DNA of 64,000 nt from Kocuria rhizophila DC2201. Its GTDB lineage: Bacteria; Actinomycetota; Actinomycetes; Actinomycetales; Micrococcaceae. Location: positions 1,984,001-2,048,000 of the forward strand of contig NC_010617.1 of assembly GCF_000010285.1 (NCBI RefSeq), given 5' to 3'. The number at the start of each line of letters is the position of its first letter. The first letter of the stretch is position 1. The notes under the pieces are model-generated. The model worked only from the letters and a program-made list of their open reading frames with translations. It ran no database searches and was not told the DNA's origin. The position numbers and the translations under genes were made by a program. Of the stretch, positions 26,269 to 33,405 are shown in pieces.

Positions 26269-26313
26269 CACACGTGTCCACCAGGGCGGTGGACACCAGA
26301 GAACGGAGGCACC

Positions 26314-26811
26314 GTGCCTGCACAAGAGGGAGCCTGGCTCACCCAGGAAGCGTACGACCGGCTGAAGAAGGAGCTCGACTACATTGCCGGGCCCTACCGC
26401 CAGGAGATCGTGGACCGGATCGAACAGGCCCGCTCCGAGGGTGACCTCAAGGAGAACGGCGGCTACCACGCCGCGCGTGAGGAGCAGGGCAAGAACGAGG
26501 GCCGCATCGTGCAGCTCACCCAGCTGCTGGAGAACGCCCAGGTGGGCGAGGCCCCCGCGGACGACGGCGTGATCGAGGCCGGCATGGTGGTCACCGCGGA
26601 GATCGCCGGGGACGAGATGACGTTCCTCATGGGCTCCCGCGAGGTCGCCGAGGACCTCACCGGCGGGGAGGACCTGGAGGTCTTCTCCGAGCGCTCCCCC
26701 ATGGGTGCCGCGATCAACGGCCACAAGGTGGGCGAGACCGTGAGCTACCAGGCGCCCAACGGCAAGGACATCACCGTGAAGATCCTCAAGGCCAAGCCCT
26801 TCAGCCGCTGA
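26314..26811 (+). CDS. greA: Transcription elongation factor GreA
   Basis: A 165-residue GreA, which binds the RNA polymerase secondary channel and stimulates cleavage of backtracked RNA. The N-terminal antiparallel coiled coil spans about residues 10-75, with the tip region GDLKENGGYHAAREEQGK carrying the acidic residues needed for cleavage. The C-terminal FKBP-like domain follows, ending VSYQAPNGKDITVKILKAKPF. GTG 26314 follows GGAGG at five bases. The gene has its own promoter, a long leader with a T-tailed hairpin, and a strong 15-bp hairpin after the stop. It forms part of the conserved greA-DUF4307-mca block. Confidence 0.96.
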   Translation: MPAQEGAWLTQEAYDRLKKELDYIAGPYRQEIVDRIEQARSEGDLKENGGYHAAREEQGKNEGRIVQLTQLLENAQVGEAPADDGVIEAGMVVTAEIAGDEMTFLMGSREVAEDLTGGEDLEVFSERSPMGAAINGHKVGETVSYQAPNGKDITVKILKAKPFSR

Positions 26812-26826
26812 TCCCACGGTTCACCA

Positions 26827-26860
26827 CGGAGGCCACCCCGCTGCGGCGGGGTGGCCTCCG
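26827..26860 (+). terminator. greA terminator
   Basis: CGGAGGCCACCCCGC (26827-26841) and GCGGGGTGGCCTCCG (26846-26860) form a perfect 15-bp stem with a TGCG loop, 15 bases after the stop. There is no T-tract. Confidence 0.85.
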
Positions 26861-26982
26861 GCGTTCCCGAGCCTGCGCGGCGCCCCGCGGCCGCCGGGCG
26901 TTCACACCTCGCGTCGAGGAGCAGGGCATACGCTGGAGGCACGTCGTCACGCCCCGTCCCCCGCACCGTGAGGAGCCCGCCC

Positions 26983-27195
26983 GTGGTCACGCACTGGAAC
27001 CGCAGCCCCGCCCCCTGGACCGTGCCGCTGACCGTGGTCACCGCGCTGCTCGCGGTGGCGGCGATCGTGGTGCACGTGCTGGGCCTGGGCAACCCCGCGC
27101 TCAACGCCACCGGCGGGCCGCGCAACCTCCTGATCGTCGCCACCTTCGCGATGGCGCTGATCACCTACGTCACCGCGCGCGCACGACGCCGCTGA
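26983..27195 (+). CDS. Small two-helix membrane protein
   Basis: A 70-residue protein with two hydrophobic helices (VPLTVVTALLAVAAIVVHVLG and LLIVATFAMALITYV) separated by a short loop, ending in a basic RARRR tail. GTG 26983 follows AGGAG at seven bases, which supports real translation despite the small size. I do not recognise a family. It sits alone between the greA terminator and the convergent ilvA. Confidence 0.7.
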   Translation: MVTHWNRSPAPWTVPLTVVTALLAVAAIVVHVLGLGNPALNATGGPRNLLIVATFAMALITYVTARARRR

Positions 27196-27214
27196 GCTCC
27201 CGTCCGCGCCGGGC

Positions 27215-28462
27215 TCAGTGCACCACCACGGGGTGGTAGCCGTGCGACTCCAGGGCCGCGAGCACCTGGTCGCAGTGCGAGTGGCCCTTGGTCTCCATGT
27301 CGATGGTGATGGAGACGTCCCCCATGGACAGGGAGCCGCCGATCCGCGTGTGGTTCACCCCGGTCACGTTCGCGTCCATGGCGGCGATGAGCTGCGAGAT
27401 CTGCGCCAGCTCACCGGGCCGGTCCGTGAGCATCATCTTGATGGTCATGTAGCGCCCCGCCGCGGAGAGTCCCCGCTGGATGACCTTGAGCATGAGCATG
27501 GGGTCGATGTTCCCGCCGGAGAGCAGCACCACGGTGGTGCCCAGGTCCGGGTGGCTCTCGCGCAGCTCGCCCTCGAGGATCGCGGCCACCCCCACGGCGC
27601 CGGCGGGTTCCACCACCATCTTGTTGCGCTCGAGCATGAAGATCAGCGCCTGGGCGAGGGAGTCCTCCGAGACCGTGACGACGTCGTCCGCGAGCTCGCG
27701 GATGATGCTGAACGGGAGCTGCCCGGGGCGCCCCACGGCGATGCCGTCCGCGATCGTGGACACCTTGGAGAGCGTCACGATCGCGTCCCCGGCCAGGGAC
27801 GGCGGGTAGGCTGCGGCGTTCTCCGCCTGCACGCCGATCACGCGGATGTCCCTGCCCTGCTCCCGGGCCTTGGCCTTGAGCGCCACGGAGACCCCCGCCA
27901 GCAGGCCGCCTCCGCCCACGCCCGCGATCACCGTGTCCACGGTGGGCAGCTGGTCGATGATCTCCAGGCCGATGGTGCCCTGACCCGCGATGATGTCCCG
28001 GTGGTCGAACGGGTGCACGAAGACCGCCCCGGTCTCGTCCGCGAAACGCTGAGCCTCGGCCAGGGCCTCGTCCACGGAGGAGCCGTGCAGCACCACTTCC
28101 GCACCGTGGTCCTGGGTGGCCGCGATCTTGGGCAGGGCCGCGCCCCGCGGCATGTATATCCGCGCCGTGATCCCCAGCTTCGCGGCCGCGAGCGCCACGC
28201 CCTGCGCGTGGTTGCCCGCCGACGCCGCCACCACGCCCCGGCGCTTCTCGTCCTCCGAGAGCTGGGACATGCGCACGTAGGCGCCGCGGGCCTTGAAGGA
28301 CCCGGCGCGCTGCAGGTTCTCGCACTTGAGGTAGACCTCGGAGCCCAGCATGCGGGACAGCGCCCGGGAGTGGGCAAGAGGAGTCCGCTCGATGACCCCG
28401 TCGAGGAGCTGGGCGGCGTCGCGGACGTCGTCCACGGAGACGGACAGTGCAGTGTGGGCCAC
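27215..28462 (-). CDS. ilvA: Threonine ammonia-lyase (threonine dehydratase)
   Basis: A 415-residue PLP enzyme deaminating threonine to 2-oxobutanoate, the entry to isoleucine synthesis. The PLP lysine lies in AGSFKARGAYVRM near residue 54, SAGNHAQGVALAA near 83, and the phosphate loop GVGGGGLLAG near 180. A single ACT-like regulatory domain closes the protein (TIKMMLTDRPGELAQISQLI from about 333). One ACT-like unit and this length are typical of the short actinobacterial IlvA; degradative TdcB-type function cannot be excluded. GTG 28462 (VAHTALSV) is chosen over a GTG at 28513, which would add a Pro-rich stretch; its ribosome binding site is weak (GAAAGAAG). Confidence 0.92.
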   Translation of the reverse strand: MAHTALSVSVDDVRDAAQLLDGVIERTPLAHSRALSRMLGSEVYLKCENLQRAGSFKARGAYVRMSQLSEDEKRRGVVAASAGNHAQGVALAAAKLGITARIYMPRGAALPKIAATQDHGAEVVLHGSSVDEALAEAQRFADETGAVFVHPFDHRDIIAGQGTIGLEIIDQLPTVDTVIAGVGGGGLLAGVSVALKAKAREQGRDIRVIGVQAENAAAYPPSLAGDAIVTLSKVSTIADGIAVGRPGQLPFSIIRELADDVVTVSEDSLAQALIFMLERNKMVVEPAGAVGVAAILEGELRESHPDLGTTVVLLSGGNIDPMLMLKVIQRGLSAAGRYMTIKMMLTDRPGELAQISQLIAAMDANVTGVNHTRIGGSLSMGDVSITIDMETKGHSHCDQVLAALESHGYHPVVVH

Positions 28463-28555
28463 AAGAACTTCTTTCGTCGGCGCCGATCGAGGCGGCTCGC
28501 CCTGCGGGGGCACGGCCCGGTGGGATCACTGCCGGACGTGCTGCGGGAACACGGA

Positions 28556-28589
28556 GAACGCGGCGCCCCGGGTGGGAGACGCCGCGTTC
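28556..28589 (-). terminator. Terminator after the AI-2E family gene
   Basis: GAACGCGGCG (28556-28565) pairs with CGCCGCGTTC (28580-28589), 27 bases downstream of the permease stop and about 95 bases before ilvA starts on the same strand. Confidence 0.7.
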
Positions 28590-28615
28590 CATGCTATTAC
28601 GCGAGGGGCCGGGTG

Positions 28616-29983
28616 CTAGTGCCGGGTGTCCTCGAGGTGCCCGGAGGACTCGCGGTGGCGGGTGTCCTTCCGGTGCTTCTCCTCGAGCTTCTCCTCGAGC
28701 TTCTTCTCCGCGTCCTCGCGCTCCTGGTGGCGCTTGCCGCGGAAGCGCTGCAGCTGGGCCATGACCTGGTCCGGCGTGAGGTTCTTCTTCTTCGCGGTCT
28801 TCTTGATCTCCCAGGGGTAGAGGAACGGCTCCCAGGCGATCTGGTCGTCGTGCTCCCAGGACCGCGCGGCCAGGTAGCGCACGATGGTGTTGGCGAACGC
28901 CATGACCGGCACCGCGAACAGTGCACCCACGATCCCGAAGAGCATGCTGCCGGTGGCCACGGCGAGCAGCACGGCCACGGGGTGCAGGGACACGGCCTTG
29001 CCCATGATCAGCGGCTGCAGGATGTTGGACTCGATCTGCTGCACGAGCAGCACCACGCCCAGCATGGCCAGGGCGATCCCGGGGCTCACGGCCACCAGGG
29101 CCACCAGCACGGCCACGGCGCCGGTGACCACGGCACCCACGATGGGAATGAACGAGGCCAGGAACACGAGCACACCGATGGGCAGCGCCAAGGGCACTCC
29201 CAGCAGGAACGCGCCCAGCCCGATGCCCAGGGCGTCCACGAACGCCACGAAGACCTGGATCCGCACGTACTGCGCGAGCGAGATCCAGCCCCGGCGCCCG
29301 GCACCGTTCACGGCGGCGCGGGCCCGGCGCGGGAAGAGCTTGACCAGGAACAGCCAGATGTTCTCGCCGTCGAACAGGAAGAACAGCAGCACGAACAGCA
29401 TCAGGATGGTGCCGGTGAGGATGCTGCCGGCGGTGGAGCCGAACGTCATGGCCCCGGACAGGATGGCGTTCGAGTTCTCCTGCAGGGTGTTGCCCAACTC
29501 GGAGAACCACTGGCTCATGGAGTCCGTGGTGAGTTTCAGGGGGCTGTCCTCGAGCATGCCCAGCAGCTTCTGGAAGCCGGCCACGGCCTTGTCGGAGAGC
29601 TGCGCGAAGCCCACGACGATCTGCTGCCCGGAGAGCACCAGCAGACCCAGGACCACGAGGATCAGGCCGAGCTCCACCGTGATGGCCGCGAGCGCGGACG
29701 GGAAGTGCCGGGCCCGCAGCCAGCGCACGGCCGGGGAGAGCGGACCGGCGATCAGCGCGGCGAGCAGCACCGGGATGAGCACCGTGGTGACGTGGCCCAG
29801 GAGCCACCACACCACACCCACCCCGGCGACGATGAGCAGCACCCGCCAGGACCAGGCCGCGGCGATCCGCACCGGGGCAGTGACCATGTCCTGGGGGTCC
29901 TCGGCGGGATGGGGACGGGAGGGGACGTCTGGGGCACCGGGCGGGATCGAGCCCGGGCGCGACGTCGGAACGCTGGATGACAT
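28616..29983 (-). CDS. AI-2E family transporter (TqsA/YdiK-like permease)
   Basis: A 455-residue membrane protein of the AI-2 exporter superfamily, which includes quorum-signal exporters and Na+/H+ antiporters. Eight hydrophobic segments are visible, with the family order of two to three N-terminal helices, a long extracytoplasmic region around residues 130-180 (SDKAVAGFQKLLGMLEDSP), then IPIVGAVVTG and VVLLVQQIESNILQPLIMG near 330. The last 70 residues are extremely basic and acidic (KKTAKKKN and EKKLEEKLEEKHRK), a probable cytoplasmic coiled coil. Substrate unknown. ATG 29983 is taken; an in-frame ATG at 29992 is possible. It is divergent from the nitroreductase-like gene. Confidence 0.88.
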   Translation of the reverse strand: MSSSVPTSRPGSIPPGAPDVPSRPHPAEDPQDMVTAPVRIAAAWSWRVLLIVAGVGVVWWLLGHVTTVLIPVLLAALIAGPLSPAVRWLRARHFPSALAAITVELGLILVVLGLLVLSGQQIVVGFAQLSDKAVAGFQKLLGMLEDSPLKLTTDSMSQWFSELGNTLQENSNAILSGAMTFGSTAGSILTGTILMLFVLLFFLFDGENIWLFLVKLFPRRARAAVNGAGRRGWISLAQYVRIQVFVAFVDALGIGLGAFLLGVPLALPIGVLVFLASFIPIVGAVVTGAVAVLVALVAVSPGIALAMLGVVLLVQQIESNILQPLIMGKAVSLHPVAVLLAVATGSMLFGIVGALFAVPVMAFANTIVRYLAARSWEHDDQIAWEPFLYPWEIKKTAKKKNLTPDQVMAQLQRFRGKRHQEREDAEKKLEEKLEEKHRKDTRHRESSGHLEDTRH

Positions 29984-30048
29984 GTCCCCTATCATCGCAC
30001 CATTGCGCGCAGCGCTGGTACCGGAGAACGCCACGGGAGGGTGACAAG

Positions 30049-30660
30049 ATGGCTGCCATGTCCACCACACTGCTGAGGGTCCTGGCCCAGCGCCGGCCCG
30101 CGAGCCTGCTGACCCAGGAGAGCCCGCGCCGCGAGGAGCTCGAGACCGTCCTGCGCGCCGCCGCGGGGGCGAAGTACGACGAGCGGCCCACGGGGTGGCG
30201 GGTGGCCGTGACCGACCGCCGCTCGGCGCCCCTGCTCGCGGCCGCCATGGCCGGTCTCACGAGCGTGCCGAACCTCACGGGCCCGGTCCCCCGGCTCAAG
30301 GGGAAGAAGATCAGGGTGCTGGCCGCCTACCGCGGCAGCCTGCAGTGGGCCTCGCGCGGCGGGGTGGCGCTGGCCATCGTCTTCCGCCACCACCCGGAGC
30401 TGGCCGAGTCGAAGAAGGAGCAGCGCGGGGACGTCCACGCGGCCCGCGGGGTGCTCGAGGCCGCGCTCTACGCCCAGGGCTGGGCCACCATGTGGTCCCG
30501 GCGCGAGCCCTACGACCGTGCGCTGCTGCGCGATTTCTACTCCCTGAACGAGCACGAGGAGGTGCTGGGCTGGCTGTTCGTGGGTCGCGCCGCGAGCAGT
30601 AGCGTGCCCGCGCGCGCCATCAACCTGCCGCCGCGCGAACTCGGCATCAGCTACCTCTGA
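30049..30660 (+). CDS. Nitroreductase family-like protein
   Basis: A 203-residue protein resembling the small FMN-dependent nitroreductases of the YdjA type. The N-terminal RRPASLLTQESPRREELETVLRAA and the C-terminal LEAALYAQGWATMWSRREPYDRALLRDFY followed by EEVLGWLFVGRA match the order of that family (FMN-binding Arg and Ser at the start, Gly-rich segment near the end). The central region VFRHHPELAESKKEQRGDVHAARGVL carries a basic patch. The reaction is presumably NAD(P)H-dependent reduction of an unknown substrate. ATG 30049 follows GGGAGGG at seven bases; ATG 30058 is an alternative. Confidence 0.75.
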   Translation: MAAMSTTLLRVLAQRRPASLLTQESPRREELETVLRAAAGAKYDERPTGWRVAVTDRRSAPLLAAAMAGLTSVPNLTGPVPRLKGKKIRVLAAYRGSLQWASRGGVALAIVFRHHPELAESKKEQRGDVHAARGVLEAALYAQGWATMWSRREPYDRALLRDFYSLNEHEEVLGWLFVGRAASSSVPARAINLPPRELGISYL

Positions 30661-30694
30661 GCCCGTCCCCCGGCGCCGGGCCACGGGCCCCAGT

Positions 30695-30718
30695 GCGACA
30701 GGGCGACAGGGCGACAGG
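30695..30718. repeat. Three tandem GCGACAGG units
   Basis: GCGACAGG occurs three times in a row without spacing, in the 236-base region between the converging nitroreductase-like and Bax-inhibitor genes. It may be a simple slippage repeat. Confidence 0.7.
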
Positions 30719-30763
30719 CGACGCCGTCCGGCCCGCCCACGAACGACCGTCGCGTGCATGGAC

Positions 30764-30847
30764 CGGCGGCCCGGTGCGCAGTGCACCGGGCCGCCGTGAC
30801 GTGCGGTGACCGACCCGTCCGAGGGGTCCCCGCGACCGACCGCGGGG
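30764..30847. terminator. Two hairpins between converging genes
   Basis: CGGCGGCCCGGTGC (30764-30777) and GCACCGGGCCGCCG (30783-30796) make a perfect 14-bp stem. A second hairpin follows: CCCCGCG (30828-30834) and CGCGGGG (30841-30847). One may serve each converging gene. Confidence 0.75.
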
Positions 30848-30896
30848 CCGGCCCGGGGACACGGCCCCGGAGCCCCGGCCGCGGCCGGAGGGTGGG

Positions 30897-31694
30897 TCAG
30901 TCGCTCATGGAGCGGATGATGGACAGCAGCCGCAGGATCTCCACGTAGGTCCAGATGAGGGTGACGGTGAGTCCGAAGGCCGCGGTCCAGGCCGCCTTCT
31001 GCGGGATGCCGCGGGCCACGCCGTCGCTGATGTTCTCGAAGTCCAGCACAAAGCTGTACACCGCGAGCAGGATGGCTACCGCGCCCACGATCAGCCCCAG
31101 CGGGATGCCCATGACGCTCACCTCGGAGCGCATGTCGAACCCGCCCAGCAGGCTGGTGCCCAGGTTCACCAGGGCGAAGATCGCGTAGGCCATGAGCGCG
31201 ACCATGAAGAACTTGGTCACCCGCGGCGTCGCGCGCAGCACCCCGGTCTTGTACAGCACCAGCACGGAGACGAAGACCGCGAGGGTCCCGATGACCGCCT
31301 GGATCACAATGCCCGGGTAGCGGGCCTCGAAGATCCCCGAGACACCGCCCAGGAACAGGCCCTCCGCGAGGGCGTAGAGGATGATCAGCACGGGGCTGGG
31401 CTCACGCTTGAAGCTGTTGACCAGCCCGAGGACCAGGCCCACCAGTGCGCCCGGGAACGCGAGCGCGGGGAGCATCCAGCCGGCCACCGCCGCGGCGATC
31501 ACGCACGCGAGCACGAGCCCGGTGCGCATCACGACGTCGTCGTAGCTCATGCGGCCCGTCTGCGCGGGGCCCGCGGCGGGAGCGTTGTACATCCGCTCGA
31601 GCTGCTCGGGCGAGTGGCGGGGATCCTGGTAGGAACCCGGCGCGGTGGCGTTCTTCTTGCCGAAATCGTTGAGGAGGGGGTTTCCGCCGGCCAA
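30897..31694 (-). CDS. Bax inhibitor-1/YccA family membrane protein
   Basis: A 265-residue polytopic protein of the BI-1-like (actinobacterial YccA/YbhL) family. Seven hydrophobic helices span about residues 50-250; the last helix is followed by the short acidic end IIRSMSD. The cytoplasmic N-terminus GGNPLLNDFGKKNATAPG is typical of actinobacterial members. BI-1 proteins form pH-sensitive calcium channels in studied cases; the role here is not known. The start is TTG at 31694, seven bases after AAAGGA; no ATG or GTG with a ribosome binding site fits. ATG codons further in (MYNAP) would remove the conserved start. Confidence 0.88.
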   Translation of the reverse strand: MAGGNPLLNDFGKKNATAPGSYQDPRHSPEQLERMYNAPAAGPAQTGRMSYDDVVMRTGLVLACVIAAAVAGWMLPALAFPGALVGLVLGLVNSFKREPSPVLIILYALAEGLFLGGVSGIFEARYPGIVIQAVIGTLAVFVSVLVLYKTGVLRATPRVTKFFMVALMAYAIFALVNLGTSLLGGFDMRSEVSVMGIPLGLIVGAVAILLAVYSFVLDFENISDGVARGIPQKAAWTAAFGLTVTLIWTYVEILRLLSIIRSMSD

Positions 31695-31800
31695 TGTGAC
31701 GTCCTTTCGAGGGCGTGTTCGAGCTGTGCACACAGGCTAGCAGTGGGATCTGAACCCCGGCAGGGAGTTCCTGCAGGGCGAACGCGGGCGGGTGGAGGGG

Positions 31801-31874
31801 TGCCCCCAGTGGGATTCGAACCCACACTGAGCGGATTTTAAGTCCGCTGCCTCTGCCGGTTGGGCTATGGGGGC
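31801..31874 (-). tRNA. tRNA with anticodon UAA (tRNA-Leu by anticodon)
   Basis: On the minus strand the acceptor arms GCCCCCA and TGGGGGC pair perfectly, with A as base 73; CCA is not encoded. The anticodon stem GCGGA/TCCGC encloses the loop CTTAAAA, so U33 is followed by anticodon UAA, reading codon UUA. The T arm is GTGGG-TTCGAAT-CCCAC. The variable region is only about five bases (TCAGT), whereas normal bacterial tRNA-Leu has a long class-II variable arm. The 74-base length and complete stems argue against a decayed pseudogene. Confidence 0.9.
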
Positions 31875-31886
31875 CGCAACGACGAC

Positions 31887-31916
31887 GGTGGGGTCGCGCG
31901 GCTGCGCGACCCCACC
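31887..31916 (-). terminator. ndh terminator
   Basis: GGTGGGGTCGCGC (31887-31899) and GCGCGACCCCACC (31904-31916) form a perfect 13-bp stem with a four-base loop, between the ndh stop and the tRNA gene, both on the minus strand. Confidence 0.85.
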
Positions 31917-31948
31917 GCTGCACGTCCGGGCGGCGTGCGGAGGCGTGG

Positions 31949-33334
31949 CTAGAGCTTGGCCTTCTCCGCGGGGAGGTCCTTGCCCGCGGCCTCGAGGAAC
32001 GCGCGGCGCGGCTCCCGCAGGTGGCGCAGGGCGGTGGTGTCCCGGCCGAAGAGCATGTTGATGCCCCACTCCGTGAACACCCGGACCTTGCGCTCCACGG
32101 TGGGGATGGCGTAGCCGTGGTAGAGCCGGTGCATGGCCCACGCGGGCAGCCCGCCGAGGTCCACGCCGCGGATGGTGGCCGCACCCTTGTAGAGGCCCAG
32201 GCCAGCCACGGAACCGAGGTTCTCGTGGTAGTAGTCCTCCAGGGGAGCACCCTGGTGGGCGGCCATGATGTTCTTGGCCATGGTGGCGGCCTGGCGCACC
32301 GCGTGCTGGGCGTTGGGGACGCAGAAGCCGCCGGGGCCCGAGCCCGTGAGGTCCGGGACGGCGGCGATGTCGCCAGCGGCCCAGGCACCCTCGAGGGGAC
32401 CGTCGTCACCGGTGATCCGCAGGTCCGCACCCACGCGCACGCGACCGCGCTCGTCCACGGGGAAGTCGCTGTTCTTCACGAACCCGGAAGCCTGCACGCC
32501 GGCGCACCAGATGAGCGTGTCGGTGGCGACCTCCCCAGCCGGGGACTTGTCGCCCATGTTGATGAGCTTCACCACGTCCCCGTCGACCTCGGAGATCGAG
32601 GTGTTGAGCAGCACCTCGATGCCGCGGGCGCGCATCTCGGCCACGACCTTCTCGGCGCGGTCCTTGGAGACCTCGGGCATGATCCGGCCCATGGCCTCGA
32701 CCAGCACGAAGCGCAGGTCAGAGACGCGCAGGCGGTCGTTGCGCTCCACGGCGGAGCGGGCCATGTCCTCGAGCTCGGCGATGGACTCGGAGCCGGCGTA
32801 GCCGCCGCCCACCACGATGAAGGTCAGCGCCTTGCGCTTGTCCTCCTCGCTGTCCGTCAGGGAGGCCACCTCGATGCGCTCGAGCACCCAGTTGCGCACG
32901 GACACGGCCTCTTCGATGGTCTTCATGCCGATGGCCTTCTCCGCGAGCCCCGGGATGGGGAACGTGCGCGTGGTGGATCCGCCGGCCACGACGATCTCGT
33001 CGTAGGGCAGCTCGAACTGCGGGCCCTCATCGATGCCACGGATGGTGACCTTGTGGTTGGCGTGGTCGATGTGCTCCACGCGGCCGTCGATCAGCTCGCA
33101 GTCACCGAGGTGGTGACGGTGGGAGATCACGGCGGAACGGGCGTCGATGTTGCCCGCCGCCACCTCCGGCAGGAACGGGAGGTAGGTCATGTACGGGTTG
33201 GGGTCCACCACCGTGACCACGCCGCCGGACTCCTTGATGCGGGTCTGCAGCTTCTGCGCGAGGGTGAAACCAACGTAGCCGCCACCCACGATGAGAAGGC
33301 GCGGACGGTCCTTAGCAAGTTGATTGAAAGACAT
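31949..33334 (-). CDS. ndh: Type II NADH dehydrogenase (NDH-2)
   Basis: A 461-residue single-subunit flavoprotein that oxidises NADH and reduces membrane quinone without pumping protons. The FAD-binding motif LLIVGGGYVGFTLA lies near residues 13-26 and the NADH-binding FIVVGGGYAGSE near 170. The C-terminal segment ALRHLREPRRAFLEAA is the usual amphipathic membrane-contacting end. ATG 33334 starts MSFNQLAKDRPRLLIVGG; a seven-base spacer separates it from TAAACT. The frame is open far upstream into the protease gene but those codons are a shadow. With sdhCDAB and poxB, it feeds the quinone pool. Confidence 0.94.
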   Translation of the reverse strand: MSFNQLAKDRPRLLIVGGGYVGFTLAQKLQTRIKESGGVVTVVDPNPYMTYLPFLPEVAAGNIDARSAVISHRHHLGDCELIDGRVEHIDHANHKVTIRGIDEGPQFELPYDEIVVAGGSTTRTFPIPGLAEKAIGMKTIEEAVSVRNWVLERIEVASLTDSEEDKRKALTFIVVGGGYAGSESIAELEDMARSAVERNDRLRVSDLRFVLVEAMGRIMPEVSKDRAEKVVAEMRARGIEVLLNTSISEVDGDVVKLINMGDKSPAGEVATDTLIWCAGVQASGFVKNSDFPVDERGRVRVGADLRITGDDGPLEGAWAAGDIAAVPDLTGSGPGGFCVPNAQHAVRQAATMAKNIMAAHQGAPLEDYYHENLGSVAGLGLYKGAATIRGVDLGGLPAWAMHRLYHGYAIPTVERKVRVFTEWGINMLFGRDTTALRHLREPRRAFLEAAGKDLPAEKAKL

Positions 33335-33347
33335 GCCACCGAGTTTA
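33335..33347 (-). promoter_or_regulatory. Predicted leaderless promoter of ndh
   Basis: On the minus strand TAAACT (33347-33342) lies seven bases before the ATG at 33334. The -10 hexamer is identical to that of fumC. Confidence 0.65.
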
Positions 33348-33405
33348 CCCACGGCACGGGGCTTTTGCTGACGGACCGTCCCCGCCCGCTGTGCTGTGCG
33401 TGAAA

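Noticed and set aside
27411-30299. Long leftward frame overlapping ilvA and the AI-2E gene
   Set aside because: It is a shifted-frame shadow; the two genes in the proper frame have full family motifs.
30695-30718. CRISPR-like array from GCGACAGG repeats
   Set aside because: The units are 8 bases without spacers and there are only three; no cas gene is present.
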